Shown piece after piece: positions 53,181-63,343 of a DNA stretch of 64,000 nt. This DNA comes from Luteitalea sp. GTDB taxonomy: Bacteria; Acidobacteriota; Vicinamibacteria; Vicinamibacterales; Vicinamibacteraceae. Positions within the stretch are counted from its first letter, which is position 1, and each line of letters begins with the position of its first letter. The translations under genes were made by a program, and so were the position numbers. The stretch is from NCBI GenBank assembly GCA_009377495.1, contig WHTZ01000003.1:1-64000 (forward strand), read 5' to 3'. The notes beneath the pieces are model-generated. The model had not been told where the DNA came from. It made no database searches and saw only the letters and a list, made by a program, of their open reading frames with translations.

Positions 53181-56100
53181 TTAGAATGTTAACCGGACGC
53201 CGAGCTGAATCTGCCGCGACGAGGTCACCGTCGACGTGATCCGTCCGAACGTCGCGAGTGGCGCTTCGTCGTCCGCCGCGCCGGCAAAGGCGGTGAGGCC
53301 AGGTGGGCCAAAGTTCGCGCGGTTGAGCACGTTGAACGCTTCGACGCGGAGCTCGAGACCCGCGCGGTTGCCGAGCCGACCGAGTCGGACTCGCCGCGTG
53401 AGCGAGAGGTCCAACGTCCGTAAATCGGGACCGGTGAAGTCGCCTCGACCGGTGTTGCCAAACGTGCCAGCCGGCTGGAGCGCGAACGCGGTCGGATCGA
53501 ACCACTGATCGGGGCTTCCACGTACGGCGTTCGAGGCGTCACGGCCTGCCGCGTAACTCGCTCGATCTTGCCCGATGCCGGGACCGAGTGACGGCGTCCA
53601 GAGCGAACGCGATCGGTTCTGCTGCACGAACACGGTGAGGGGATTGCCACTCCGCATGGTGAGGATGCCCGAAAGCTGCCAGCCGTCGAGGATGGTGCTG
53701 GCCAGGCCGCCGCCGCCACGCGCGAACGGCAGCTCCCACGTCGCGCTCATCACCCAACTGTGCGTCGCGTCGAAGTCCGATCGCCCCTTGTTGTAGTCGG
53801 GGATGAACTCCGGAAAGGCAGACGTGGTGCCGTTGGTCGCGTCCGAGAAGAACGTGGACGCCTGTGTCGTGTCCTCGCTGCGCGAGAACGTGTAGGAGGA
53901 CTGTAGCATGAGCCCATCACGCCAGCGGCGCCGCACGTCCACGATGAGCGCCCGGTACCACGAGTCGCCGTCGCTGCTCTTCATCTCGATGGTCGAGAAA
54001 TTGGGGTTCGGTCTGGGCGTGCCGGGCGGGATGAACGGTGTGCCGTCCGGGAGTTGTGCCGGCGTGGGCACATTCAGATCGCTGCTCCGGAGCAGGTGCT
54101 TGCCGCGCGAGCCCGCGTAGCCGACTGTGGCGACGAGCTCCCACGGCAGTGCACGCTGAAGGCTGACGTTCCACACATGCACACGCGGGTTCTCCAAATC
54201 CCACTGTACGGGACGAATCGAGTTGCCCACGGCGCGATCGAACGGTGGCACGGGGAAGCTCGGGTTCGAGATGATCACGCGCGGCGTGGCCGGCGGATTG
54301 GTAACGGTGACGATGAGGTTCTGCTGGTTGTTCGTGTTGAAGTAGAGACCGTAGCCGCCGCGAAGCGACGTGACGCCATGCCCGCCGATGTCCCACGCGA
54401 ACCCTCCACGCGGCGACACGTTGGTCAGCGTCGGATTCTGATAAAGCTGACCAACCGTCGGTTCCTGATCGTTGAAGTCGATGAGGGCTGAGTCGCGCCC
54501 GTGGATGTCCTTTGGCAGCGTGGTGACCTCGTACCGCAGACCGCCGTTCAGTGTGAGGTGCGGTGTAACCTGGAATTCATCCTGCGCGTAGACGCCGAAG
54601 AGCGTGAAGCGCCAGTAGCGATCGATCTCACCCTCGGGCGCCAAGCCAATGAACGTCAGGGGCTGGTTCTCCAAGAACGTTCGCAGATTCGCGAACCGAA
54701 AGATGCCAAGACTAAAGGTCGGGTTGACCATGTTGTCCTGATAACGCTCGATGAGCGCCCCCGCCTTCAGGACGTGCCGGCCACGCGTGTGCACGAGGTC
54801 GTGCTGGAAGCTGAAGACATTCTGCACGAGCCGGAGATTCGCCGAGCTCTGGGGTCCGAAGCGCCGGAGGCCGCCGATGTCGATGTCGCCGAGCATCGCC
54901 TGGCCAGGCACGAAAGCCGTGAGCGGCTGCGAGAGGTCTGCGTCTACCGTTTGGCCGAAGCGCGTGCGGCTGAAGCCGATGCGGAACGTGTTCAGCGTCC
55001 GCTCCGACGTGACGTGCCGAGATTCGGCCGTGAAGAACTGGTTGCGCGACACGAACGCTCGCGGAAACTGCGGATAATCGGTCGGAAGCTGTTGATCCGC
55101 GTCGTCGAGCGTGTAGCGCGCAAAGAGGTGATGGTTGTCGCCGAGGTGGTAGTCGACACGTCCCTGCGCAAAGTGCTGGTCGATGGTCTGATTGAAGGGA
55201 AACGTGTAATCGGCGAGCCCGCCGCCCAGCGAAGGACCGTTCGCGACCGGGAACGCCTCCAGGTAAGGCTGAACGCTCGAATCGATCGGCACCGTGATTG
55301 CACGGCCCGGATTCGCCGGATCCGGCAAGACACCGCGTCTCGCGTTGTCGTCCGGGACAACAGTGGAGATGGTCCGTCCCAGCCGCTCACGGAGCGCTTC
55401 GTACCCAACGAAAAAGAATGTGCGGTTGTGCTGCAGTGGCCCGCCGATCGCCGTACCGAACTGATTACGCGTGAACGCCGGCTTCTCTTCGCGGTCGAAG
55501 AAGTTGCGGGCATCGAGCGCGTCGTTGCGATGATACTCGTACGCGCTTCCGCTGATCTCGTTCGTTCCCGACTTGGTGACGACGTGAATCTGCCCTCCCG
55601 AGTTGCGACCGAACTCGGCGCCGTAGGCGTTGGTCTCGACCCGGAACTCGCGGATGGATTCCATTCCGAGCGTCGTACCGGCGGCGCTGCCCGCCGGACC
55701 GTTCGTAAAGTCGTTCTGCAACGTGCCATCGATCAGGTACACGTTCGAGCGCGGATCCTGTCCGTTCACGCTCATGGCCAGGCCGTGCGCCACCACGGAC
55801 CCGCCGTCTCGGTGCGGAAATGGGTTGACGCCCGGCTGCAATAGCGCGAGGTCGGTGTAGTTGCGCCCGTTCAGTGGGAGCTGCTCGATCGTCTGCTGCG
55901 CGACGAGATAGCTCAGCTCGGACGTACGTGTGTTCACCGGGGATGCACCACCGCTTACGGTCACGGTTTCGTCGATGCTTCCGACCTCGAGCACGAGCGA
56001 AAGCCGTGCGGACTCGCCAACGACGAGGTCCACGTCGGGGCGGACGAGCGGTTTGAAGCCGGAGAGCGCTGCGCGAACTTCGTAGCGACCCACCGGGAGC

Positions 56101-56330
56101 CCCACGATGATGAACTGCCCGTCCGGACCGGTGACGACGCTGCGGCTCGCGGCTGTGTCGACATGACGTGCCGACACGTGCGCGCCGGCCAGCGCGCCAC
56201 CGTTGACGTCCTGAACGGTGCCGGTGATGGCGCCGAAGGTGGCCTGGGCGCGCGCACGTGCGACAAACGGTGTGACGAAGGAGAGGAGCGTGGCGAGGAC
56301 GATCAGAAGGACCATTTTCAGGTGTTGCAC
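53181..56330 (-). CDS. TonB-dependent receptor with carboxypeptidase-like domain
   Basis: 1049 residues, intact. Signal peptide ([21 protein letters not shown]), CarboxypepD_reg domain ([20 protein letters not shown] ... [15 protein letters not shown]), plug ([37 protein letters not shown]), and a long outer-membrane barrel ending [13 protein letters not shown]. This Oar-like type is the common acidobacterial receptor for oligosaccharides or other large substrates. Unlike the receptor at 23623 it has no frameshift. Confidence 0.95.
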   Translation of the reverse strand: MQHLKMVLLIVLATLLSFVTPFVARARAQATFGAITGTVQDVNGGALAGAHVSARHVDTAASRSVVTGPDGQFIIVGLPVGRYEVRAALSGFKPLVRPDVDLVVGESARLSLVLEVGSIDETVTVSGGASPVNTRTSELSYLVAQQTIEQLPLNGRNYTDLALLQPGVNPFPHRDGGSVVAHGLAMSVNGQDPRSNVYLIDGTLQNDFTNGPAGSAAGTTLGMESIREFRVETNAYGAEFGRNSGGQIHVVTKSGTNEISGSAYEYHRNDALDARNFFDREEKPAFTRNQFGTAIGGPLQHNRTFFFVGYEALRERLGRTISTVVPDDNARRGVLPDPANPGRAITVPIDSSVQPYLEAFPVANGPSLGGGLADYTFPFNQTIDQHFAQGRVDYHLGDNHHLFARYTLDDADQQLPTDYPQFPRAFVSRNQFFTAESRHVTSERTLNTFRIGFSRTRFGQTVDADLSQPLTAFVPGQAMLGDIDIGGLRRFGPQSSANLRLVQNVFSFQHDLVHTRGRHVLKAGALIERYQDNMVNPTFSLGIFRFANLRTFLENQPLTFIGLAPEGEIDRYWRFTLFGVYAQDEFQVTPHLTLNGGLRYEVTTLPKDIHGRDSALIDFNDQEPTVGQLYQNPTLTNVSPRGGFAWDIGGHGVTSLRGGYGLYFNTNNQQNLIVTVTNPPATPRVIISNPSFPVPPFDRAVGNSIRPVQWDLENPRVHVWNVSLQRALPWELVATVGYAGSRGKHLLRSSDLNVPTPAQLPDGTPFIPPGTPRPNPNFSTIEMKSSDGDSWYRALIVDVRRRWRDGLMLQSSYTFSRSEDTTQASTFFSDATNGTTSAFPEFIPDYNKGRSDFDATHSWVMSATWELPFARGGGGLASTILDGWQLSGILTMRSGNPLTVFVQQNRSRSLWTPSLGPGIGQDRASYAAGRDASNAVRGSPDQWFDPTAFALQPAGTFGNTGRGDFTGPDLRTLDLSLTRRVRLGRLGNRAGLELRVEAFNVLNRANFGPPGLTAFAGAADDEAPLATFGRITSTVTSSRQIQLGVRLTF

Positions 56331-56360
56331 GCGGCGGACTTCCTTCGTATAGACATAAGG

Positions 56361-56397
56361 AAAAGATACCAGGTGCCGTTCTCAGGCACCTGTTTTC
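56361..56397. terminator. Hairpin in divergent spacer
   Basis: CAGGTGCC (56370-56377) / GGCACCTG (56385-56392) followed by TTTTC and preceded by AAAAG. Symmetric like a small REP; it lies in the spacer between divergent TonB receptor and MFS genes, so a terminator role is less obvious than a palindromic repeat. Confidence 0.4.
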
Positions 56398-56442
56398 TCA
56401 TAAGATTACGGTTCGCCCCCTCGTTCTGTTTCAGGAGCCCGC

Positions 56443-57765
56443 ATGATTCGTCAACCGCTCACGCCCGTGCAATGGGTCATTTGCGCGATTGCCGCGATTG
56501 GCTTCGCGTTCGACATCTACGAGATTCTGATGCTGCCGCTCATCGTGGGGTCAGCGTTGAGGGAGCTGACCGGCGCGACGCCTGGCAGCGCGGAGTTCAA
56601 CTACTGGGTCGGCCTGCTGTTCTGGCTGCCGGCGATGGCGGGCGGCATCTTTGGCCTGATCGGCGGCTACCTGACCGATCGCTTCGGCCGCCGCCGCGTG
56701 CTCGTCTGGAGCATCCTGCTCTATGCGTTCTCAGCCTGTGCAGCCGGCTACACGACGTCCATCGAGTGGCTCCTCTTCTTTCGGTGCACGACGTTCATCG
56801 GCGTGTGCGTAGAGTTCGTGGCGGCGGTCGCGTGGCTCGCGGAGCTGTTTCCGGATCCGAAGCGGCGCGAAGCCGTCCTCGGCTACACGCAGGCGTTTTC
56901 GTCAATCGGCGGCGTCGTTGTCACCGTTGCATGGGGCCTGGCCGTGACGTACGGCGATTCCCTGCCCGCTATCCACGGTGGCCACGCCGCCTGGCGCTAC
57001 ACCCTCATCTCTGGCGTGATCCCGGCGCTCCCGCTCATCATCGTACGACCATTTCTGCCGGAGTCGCCGATCTGGCGGGAGAAAAAGTCCGCCGGCACGC
57101 TCCAGCGTCCCAGCATTGCCGAGATCTTTAAGCCGCGCTTCCGCAAGACGACGCTCGTGACGGCGTTGATGTTCGCGTGTAGCTACGGCGCGGCGTTCGG
57201 GGCGCTCCAGCACGCGCCGCGCATCGTGCCAGGTCTGGCGGAAGTCGAAGCGCTTCCCGACGTGCAGCAACAGCAAACGGTCAGCGTGGTTCAGGGGTTT
57301 CAAGAGACGGGCGGCCTCGCCGGTCGATTCGCGCTCGCGTTCTTTGCGGTACGGATTCTGGCGCGGCGTCCGTTGTTGCGGATGTTCCAGGTGCCGGGCC
57401 TCCTCATCATCCCGCTCGTCTTCTTCTCGTCGGCGCGCGAGGGCCTCGAGTTGCTCAAGTGGGGCATTTTCGCGGCCGGATTCTTCACCGTGGCACAGTT
57501 CAGCTTTTGGGGCAATTACTTACCCCGCATGTATCCCGTGCATCTACGCGGCACGGGTGAGGCGTTTGCCGCCAACGTTGGCGGCCGCATGGTGGGGACA
57601 TCGGCGGCGCTCCTCACGGCGCAGCTCTCGAACGTCATGCCGGGTGGCACCCCGTCCGAGCAGCTCGCGTACGCCGCGGCGACGGTCGCGTTGCTAACCT
57701 ACGCCGTCGGCTTCACGGCGAGCTTCTGGTTGCCGGAGCCGAAGTCAGAGGCGCTGCCGGAGTAG
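56443..57765 (+). CDS. Major facilitator superfamily transporter
   Basis: 440 residues, about twelve membrane helices. AIGFAFDIYEILMLPL in helix 1 and the loop 2-3 motif GGYLTDRFGRRRVLVW identify the sugar/organic-acid MFS group. AGGAG precedes the ATG. The TAG stop is part of a GTAGGGCG hairpin element. Substrate unknown; the neighbouring molybdenum oxidoreductase suggests an aromatic or heterocyclic compound, as inference. Confidence 0.93.
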   Translation: MIRQPLTPVQWVICAIAAIGFAFDIYEILMLPLIVGSALRELTGATPGSAEFNYWVGLLFWLPAMAGGIFGLIGGYLTDRFGRRRVLVWSILLYAFSACAAGYTTSIEWLLFFRCTTFIGVCVEFVAAVAWLAELFPDPKRREAVLGYTQAFSSIGGVVVTVAWGLAVTYGDSLPAIHGGHAAWRYTLISGVIPALPLIIVRPFLPESPIWREKKSAGTLQRPSIAEIFKPRFRKTTLVTALMFACSYGAAFGALQHAPRIVPGLAEVEALPDVQQQQTVSVVQGFQETGGLAGRFALAFFAVRILARRPLLRMFQVPGLLIIPLVFFSSAREGLELLKWGIFAAGFFTVAQFSFWGNYLPRMYPVHLRGTGEAFAANVGGRMVGTSAALLTAQLSNVMPGGTPSEQLAYAAATVALLTYAVGFTASFWLPEPKSEALPE

Positions 57766-57785
57766 GGCGCCCCTTTAGGGGCGCC
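57762..57785 (+). repeat. GTAG-headed REP-like hairpin at a stop codon
   Basis: GTAG (57762-57765) and a perfect hairpin GGCGCCCC (57766-57773), loop TTTA, GGGGCGCC (57778-57785). The TAG is the stop codon of the MFS gene. Confidence 0.75.
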
Positions 57786-57811
57786 GCGCACCGGGTCGAG
57801 GTCGCGTGTCC

Positions 57812-60010
57812 CTACGCCCACTGCAGGCCGTGCTTCGAGAGCGGCAACGAGCGAATGCGCTCGCCGGTCGCGGCGAAGATGGCGTTGCACACCGCGGGAA
57901 CCGCCGGGGGCAGCGCCGGCTCGCCGAGACCGGTCGGCGGATGCTCGGTCGGCCGGAAGTGGACCTCGACGGGCGGCGCCTGCGTGAGGCGCAGGAGCGG
58001 GAAATCGTTGAAGTTGCTCTGGACCGTGCGGCCGCGCTCGATGGTGATCTCCTGACCGAGCAGCTCTCCAAGACCGTCGAGCACCGAGCCCTGCACTTGA
58101 TTCACGGCGTTGCTGGTGTTGATGATCTGGCTGCCGACATCACCGGCCACCCAGAACTTATGCACCTTGAGCTTCTTGCTCGCGTCGACGCTGACCTCTG
58201 CCACCTCGGCGAAGTAACCGCGATGGCTGAAGTGGAACGCGACGCCCATGCCCGTGCCCTTGGGCAGCGTTCGCTTGCCCCAGCCGGACTTCTCGGCGAC
58301 GAGCTCGAGCACGCCACGCATCCGAGCGGCGTCGTAGCCGTCGCGCCCTTCCGGATCACCCACGAAGCGCGGCTCACCGAGCAGATCGAACCGAAACTGC
58401 ACCGGATCCTGACCAGCGGCATGCGCGAGCTCGTCGATGAACGACTGGAAGACCCACGCGAGCGCGTTGCTGCCGGGTGCGCGCAGCGCGCCGGTGGGCA
58501 CGCCCAGCGGCATAACCGAGCTCTCGAGCGCGAAGTTGTCGATGAACCGCGCCGGGAACTCGGTATCGCGAATTCCCGCACTCGGCACGAACTCTTCACC
58601 TTCGCCGAAGCTGACGAAGTGATCGCGCCAGGCCACCAGCTTGCCGCCGCCATCGACGCCGCCCGTGAGGAAGTGAAAGCCCGCGGGACGGTAGAAGTCG
58701 TGCTGCATGTCGTCTTCGCGCGTCCACAGCAGCTTCACGGGCGCGCCGGCCGTCTTCGCGATCCACGCGGCTTCCACCATGTAGTCGTTGGTCAGTCGGC
58801 GGCCGAACCCACCGCCAATGCGCGTCAAGTGGATGGTCACCGCACTTTCGGGAATGCCGAGCGTCTTCGCGACGAGCTCGCGGCCCGACTGCGGCGTCTG
58901 CGACGGCGCCCAGATCTCGATCTTGCCATCCTGGAAATGCGCCGTGCAGTTCTGTGGCTCGAGCGTCGCGTGCGAGATGAACGGGTAGAAGTAGGACGCC
59001 TCCACGACCTTTGCGCCCTGCAACGCCGCATCGACGTCACCGTCGCGACGCAGCGTTCTGGCCGGCGGTTGCTTGGCCAGCTCCTGCGCGCGACGGGCGA
59101 AGCCTTCGCTGCTCTGCGAGGTCGTTTCCCCCTCCTCCCACTTCACCTGGAGCTTCTGACGCGCGGTGCGTGCCGCCCACCACGTGTCAGCGACGATGGC
59201 CACGCCGCTGAGCAGTTCGTTGAGCTCGGTGCCGCCGTCCACCACGAAGGCATGGCGGACACCGGGCATGGCCTTCACCTCGTCGAGATTGGCGCTGGCG
59301 ACCTTCCCGGCGAATACTGGGCACTTCTCGAACACCGCGTGGAGCATGCCCGGCACCTTGGTGTCGATGCCGAAGAGCGGCTTGCCCGTGACGATGGACG
59401 GGTTGTCGACACCCGGGACAGCCGTGCCGATGATCTTGTAATCCTTGGGATCCTTCAGCGAAACGGACTCGAGGTCCGGGGGCGTGAGGGTGGCCGCCTT
59501 GGAGGCGAGCTCACCGTATCCGAGTGTCCGTCCCGTTGGCTTATGGTGCACGCTCGCCGAGGCGGCGTAGCACTCCGACTCGGGCACGTCCCAGGTCTGT
59601 GCCGCGGCAGCGACGAGCATCTGTCGACCCGCCGCGCCGACTTGGCGCAGCTCATCCCAGTTGTTGGGCGTGGAGGTGCTGCCGCCGGCGACCTGACGGC
59701 CATACTTTTCCTGGTCACTCAGCGCCTGCTCGATTTTGACGTCCTTCCAGTCGACTTCCAGCTCCTCCGCGATCAGCATCGGGAGCATCGTCTTGACGCC
59801 CTGGCCGACTTCGGGGTTTTTGGCGATGAGGGTTACGACACCGTCAGGTGTGATGCGGATGAACGCGTTGGGCGTGAACGCCCCGTTTGCGCCTCTCGCC
59901 GCGGCGACGCCTTCGCCAACGCGTTCGACGCAGGAGCCAAGCAGGATGCCACCGCCAGCCAGGGCGGTCACGCGAAGGAACGAGCGACGGTCGACAAGCA
60001 CGCTGTTCAC
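57812..60010 (-). CDS. iorB: Molybdopterin-binding oxidoreductase subunit (IorB-like)
   Basis: 732 residues. Tat signal [20 protein letters not shown], then an aldehyde-oxidase/xanthine-dehydrogenase-type large subunit as in isoquinoline 1-oxidoreductase beta chains: [80 protein letters not shown], and the late [19 protein letters not shown] with the active-site Glu. Periplasmic; oxidises N-heterocycles or aldehydes with the 2Fe-2S subunit coded 9 bp upstream. I see no maturation gene (XdhC type) nearby. Confidence 0.92.
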   Translation of the reverse strand: MNSVLVDRRSFLRVTALAGGGILLGSCVERVGEGVAAARGANGAFTPNAFIRITPDGVVTLIAKNPEVGQGVKTMLPMLIAEELEVDWKDVKIEQALSDQEKYGRQVAGGSTSTPNNWDELRQVGAAGRQMLVAAAAQTWDVPESECYAASASVHHKPTGRTLGYGELASKAATLTPPDLESVSLKDPKDYKIIGTAVPGVDNPSIVTGKPLFGIDTKVPGMLHAVFEKCPVFAGKVASANLDEVKAMPGVRHAFVVDGGTELNELLSGVAIVADTWWAARTARQKLQVKWEEGETTSQSSEGFARRAQELAKQPPARTLRRDGDVDAALQGAKVVEASYFYPFISHATLEPQNCTAHFQDGKIEIWAPSQTPQSGRELVAKTLGIPESAVTIHLTRIGGGFGRRLTNDYMVEAAWIAKTAGAPVKLLWTREDDMQHDFYRPAGFHFLTGGVDGGGKLVAWRDHFVSFGEGEEFVPSAGIRDTEFPARFIDNFALESSVMPLGVPTGALRAPGSNALAWVFQSFIDELAHAAGQDPVQFRFDLLGEPRFVGDPEGRDGYDAARMRGVLELVAEKSGWGKRTLPKGTGMGVAFHFSHRGYFAEVAEVSVDASKKLKVHKFWVAGDVGSQIINTSNAVNQVQGSVLDGLGELLGQEITIERGRTVQSNFNDFPLLRLTQAPPVEVHFRPTEHPPTGLGEPALPPAVPAVCNAIFAATGERIRSLPLSKHGLQWA

Positions 60011-60019
60011 GGTGCCTCC

Positions 60020-60517
60020 TTATTGGTTGGCGGAAGGTGGATTGGCGCGAGCCGTCTCCGTTACAGCAGTCCCAGCGGCCTTGTGGATGGCCTTGCGGAT
60101 ACGCAGGTATGTGGCACAGCGGCACAGGTTGCCGCTCATGGCCGTATCGATATCCGCGTCTGTCGGTTTGGGCGTCTTGGCAAGGAGCGCGGCCGCCGAC
60201 ATGATCTGGCCGGCCTGACAGTACCCGCATTGGGGCACGTCGACCTCTTGCCAGGCCTGCTGAAGCGGATGCGAGCCGTCGGGCGAGAGTCCTTCGATGG
60301 TCGTGACCTCGGCGTTCCCGACCTTGGAAACGGGGACCTGGCAGGAGCGAACCGCTTTACCCGCGAGATGAACCGTGCAGGCGCCGCACAGCGAGATCCC
60401 GCAGCCGTACTTCGTGCCCTTCAGGTCGAGCGTATCGCGCAATACCCACAAGAGCGGCATGTCGGGCGGAACGTCCACTGACGTGGACTTCCCATTGACC
60501 TTGAGTGTGAAAGCCAT
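60020..60517 (-). CDS. iorA: (2Fe-2S)-binding subunit (IorA-like)
   Basis: 165 residues with the plant-type cluster Cys39, 44, 47, 59 ([20 protein letters not shown]) and the second, helical cluster Cys97, 100, 132, 134 ([10 protein letters not shown] ... NLCRCATY). It passes electrons from the molybdenum subunit to a cytochrome. No signal peptide is visible; it would be exported by hitch-hiking with its Tat partner. Confidence 0.95.
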   Translation of the reverse strand: MAFTLKVNGKSTSVDVPPDMPLLWVLRDTLDLKGTKYGCGISLCGACTVHLAGKAVRSCQVPVSKVGNAEVTTIEGLSPDGSHPLQQAWQEVDVPQCGYCQAGQIMSAAALLAKTPKPTDADIDTAMSGNLCRCATYLRIRKAIHKAAGTAVTETARANPPSANQ

Positions 60518-60610
60518 GGAGTCACCTGTTCTGCGATGTGATCGTTCCCGTTAGGCCGCCGCGTCCCAATGGCGCGGCCAGGTCGAGCAGCTACTGTAGT
60601 GACGCTGCTA

Positions 60611-60660
60611 TTTTACCCCTTCACCCCTTACCCTTTTACCCTTTACCCCTTTACCCCTAA
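60611..60660 (-). repeat. G-rich heptad-like tract with G-quadruplex potential
   Basis: On the minus strand: GGGGTAAAGGGGTAAAGGG then TAAAAGGGTAAGGGGTGAAG GGG, at least five G-runs separated by short A/T spacers. It starts inside the last codons of the propeller gene and runs about 35 bp past its stop. Confidence 0.65.
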
Positions 60661-61806
60661 ACAGTAGAGCCGGCCGTCTTGCGCGCCGATGACGAGCCGG
60701 CCCGCGGCAATGGCCGGTGACGCCGAGATCGGCGCCCCGGCCTCGAACTCCCAGGTCTTCTCGCCGCTGGCCGCGTCGACCACGTAGAGCCGACCGTCGC
60801 TCGAGCCCACATAAACGCGGCCGCTGGATACGACGGGCGACGAGTCGATTCGAGCGCGCGTCATGAACGTCCAGAGCGCCTTGCCAGTTGCCGCGTCGAG
60901 CGCATGCAGGATCTTGTCGCGCCCACCCACGAAGACCGTCGTGCCCTCGATGGCTGCCGACGAATAGAAGGGAAAGTTACGCTCCGGGTGACGATAGCGC
61001 CAGAGAATCTTACGCGCATCGAGATCGACCGCGAGCACCTCGTTCTCGAACGTCCCGTAGAAGGCGCGTGAGCCCTCCAGAGCGGCGGAGGCACCCGTGT
61101 ATGCCCCCGACGACACGGTGAAGAGCTGCTTGCCGTCCGCCACGCGGATGCCGCGGAGCATCGTGTCGCAACCCGCAATGTGCGCCACGCCGTCGCGAAT
61201 CGCGGCCGTTGCGTGCACCGGTCCTTCCGTTCTCACCTTCCAGGCCAGCTGACCGTCCAACCCGAGGCCATAGAGATGTCCGTCGTACGATCCGATGAGC
61301 ACGTGGTCGTCGGCAATGACCGGTGAGGACTTGATCTCACCTTCTGTCTCGAACGTCCAGCGGGCCTTGCCCGTGGCCGCGTCGACCGCGTGCAGCACGC
61401 CGTCGAGATCGCCGATGTACACGACGCCGTCATGCACCGCCGGCGATGACTCACCCACGCCCAGATCCGACGCCTCGTATGTCCACTTGACCTTGCCGCT
61501 GGCCAAATCGACCGCCGCAAGCACGCCTGGTTGTGCGCCGACGTAGACCGTGCCGTCCACGATGGCCGCAGACGATTCGACCGACTCGCCGATCTCGGCT
61601 GTCCACAAGAGCTCGATCGTCGGCGGGAGCTCGTCTGCCACGCCCGTGAGCTGAGGGTTGCCGCGGAACTGGGGCCAGGCGTCCGGGCGCGACGACTCCT
61701 GTTGCGCGGTCGCCGGCCACATCGAACACCAGAGGACGAGCGTGCAAACGGCAACCCATCGCCCCGGCGCGATCCTACGGGTCTGGAAGACGTGAACGAG
61801 CCCCAT
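60643..61806 (-). CDS. Secreted PQQ-like beta-propeller protein
   Basis: 387 residues from the ATG at 61806. Signal peptide (VAVCTLVLWCSMWPATAQ), then AWPQFRGNPQLTGVADELPP and eight tandem blades of the pattern VHDGVVYIGDLDGVLHAVDA ATGKARWTFE, unusually regular. Probably a ligand-binding or scaffold propeller (BamB/PQQ-like fold). It starts 4 bp after the next propeller gene, so the two are co-transcribed. Confidence 0.87.
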   Translation of the reverse strand: MGLVHVFQTRRIAPGRWVAVCTLVLWCSMWPATAQQESSRPDAWPQFRGNPQLTGVADELPPTIELLWTAEIGESVESSAAIVDGTVYVGAQPGVLAAVDLASGKVKWTYEASDLGVGESSPAVHDGVVYIGDLDGVLHAVDAATGKARWTFETEGEIKSSPVIADDHVLIGSYDGHLYGLGLDGQLAWKVRTEGPVHATAAIRDGVAHIAGCDTMLRGIRVADGKQLFTVSSGAYTGASAALEGSRAFYGTFENEVLAVDLDARKILWRYRHPERNFPFYSSAAIEGTTVFVGGRDKILHALDAATGKALWTFMTRARIDSSPVVSSGRVYVGSSDGRLYVVDAASGEKTWEFEAGAPISASPAIAAGRLVIGAQDGRLYCLGVKG

Positions 61807-61810
61807 GCTG

Positions 61811-63343
61811 CTAAGGCCCCGCCGTCTGCGCTCCCTTGGCGCTGAGCGCGAACAACTGATTGCGGTTGTTGATGAACAGCACGCCATTGGCGGGCACGGG
61901 GGTCGCGTAGACCGAGCTGCCCATGTTGTTCTCGCTGATCTCCTTGAGCTCCTTGCCCGCCTGCAGCACGGTGATGTCACCGTCCTCGTCGCCGAGATAC
62001 ACCTTGCCGTCGATCACCAGCGGCGAGCCCCAGATGGCGGCAAACATGTCGTGTACCCAATAGGGCTTTCCGGTCTTCGCGTCGAGGCAATGCAAGAACC
62101 CACTGAAGTCGGCATAGTAGACGAGGCCGTCATGCACGGCCGCGGTCGAGATCGAGCGGCGGATCTTCTCGTAGTGCCACACGCGCCCGCTCTCGGTGAT
62201 GTCGCCTCGCTTGGTGGGGTCGATGGCGTAGAGATGCCCCACACCTTCGCCGTGCTCCGGATCCTGACCGTTGGCGACGTAGACCAGCCCGTCGTAGACA
62301 ACGGCCGTGCTGATCACGTTGTTGCGCGTCTTCGGCCACACGGCATCCTTCGGGTTCGTGTCGAACTCCCACAGCCGCTCGCCCGTGACCGCATCGTTGG
62401 CGCGGACCCAACCGTCGCCCTGACCCATGATCACCTGCACCGTATCGCCGACCTTCGCGACCGCTGCTGCCGACCACTGACCATGCAGAATGCGATCCTC
62501 GACGGGATTGTCCTCCCACACCAGCTCGCCGGTCTTCTTGTTGAGCGCGATGATCGCGGGCGCCTTCGGCGAGGGGATGTTGACGTGGCTCTCGTCCTGC
62601 CCGTTCGACGTGCTCACGTAAATCAAATCGCCGTGAGACACCGGTGACGAGTTCGACATGTTGTGGGGAAACGAGCCCACTTCTTCCATCATGTCGAACT
62701 GCCACACGATGTCGCCATCCCGCTCGCTCGTGAGCTTCTCGTCGGTGACGGGACCGTCGTTGTTCCCATCACGGAAGCCGTCGAGATCGACCGCCATGAC
62801 GACGCCGCGATTCGACACGTAGTAGGCGACGCCGTTCTCCACGAGTGGAGAAGAGCACACCCCTTGATACGGCCAATCGTTCGCGCGGCCCGAAGACAGC
62901 TTCTCGTGGGTGATCTGCCACAAGAACTCCCCATCCTCCTCGCGAAAGGCCATCAGCACGCCACGATCGCCGTCCTGCTTCGGGTCTTTCACCGACTCGT
63001 TGTTCGTTCCGACGAGCACGACACCCTCGGCCACCACCGGGTTGCCGTAGCTCTGCGATCCCAGCTCCGCCATCCACTTCACGTTCTCTTTGCTCTCGAC
63101 GTCCCATTCGGTCGGGACGCCGGTCATCTTCGACACCATGTTGCGATCCGGCGTGCCGCCCCACATCGGCCAGTCGCCGGTGCCCGGATCGGACGCGCTG
63201 AGCAACGTCCCGGCGCCCAGGATGATGAGGAGTGTGAGGAAAACGGGGAAAAAGGGGACAGGCCCCTTTTCCACTTCCCTGCGCTGAGGAAAAGGGGCCT
63301 GTCCCCTTTTTCCGCTAGTGAGAGCTCTTCTGAGGCGCATCAT
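61811..63343 (-). CDS. PQQ-like beta-propeller protein with repeat-derived N-terminus
   Basis: 510 residues from the ATG at 63343 (AGGAACA ahead). Residues about 11-32 (KRGQAPFP ... EKGPVPFF) are translated from an inverted repeat that sits between the start and the hydrophobic signal/anchor helix (VFLTLLIILGAGTLLSAS). The propeller follows: [60 protein letters not shown]. Overlaps the upstream gene by about 29 bp. Confidence 0.85.
   Translation of the reverse strand: MMRLRRALTSGKRGQAPFPQRREVEKGPVPFFPVFLTLLIILGAGTLLSASDPGTGDWPMWGGTPDRNMVSKMTGVPTEWDVESKENVKWMAELGSQSYGNPVVAEGVVLVGTNNESVKDPKQDGDRGVLMAFREEDGEFLWQITHEKLSSGRANDWPYQGVCSSPLVENGVAYYVSNRGVVMAVDLDGFRDGNNDGPVTDEKLTSERDGDIVWQFDMMEEVGSFPHNMSNSSPVSHGDLIYVSTSNGQDESHVNIPSPKAPAIIALNKKTGELVWEDNPVEDRILHGQWSAAAVAKVGDTVQVIMGQGDGWVRANDAVTGERLWEFDTNPKDAVWPKTRNNVISTAVVYDGLVYVANGQDPEHGEGVGHLYAIDPTKRGDITESGRVWHYEKIRRSISTAAVHDGLVYYADFSGFLHCLDAKTGKPYWVHDMFAAIWGSPLVIDGKVYLGDEDGDITVLQAGKELKEISENNMGSSVYATPVPANGVLFINNRNQLFALSAKGAQTAGP
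63247..63313. repeat. GGGGACAG inverted repeat inside a coding sequence
   Basis: Perfect 26-bp arms: left 63247-63272 (GGAAAAAGGGGACAGGCCCC start) and right 63288-63313 (ending CCTGTCCCCTTTTTCC), 15-base loop. Lies within the N-terminal codons of the propeller gene and abuts the stop of the upstream gene (63315-63317). Confidence 0.9.

Noticed and set aside
54501-55844. A 447-codon plus-strand frame inside the TonB receptor gene
   Set aside because: Antisense shadow of a clearly conserved receptor; no ribosome-binding site or motif.
57806-60481. An 891-codon open frame antisense to the molybdenum oxidoreductase genes
   Set aside because: It mirrors the codon structure of iorA/iorB; composition is Arg/His/Asp/Leu-heavy with no family motif. 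A high-GC shadow.
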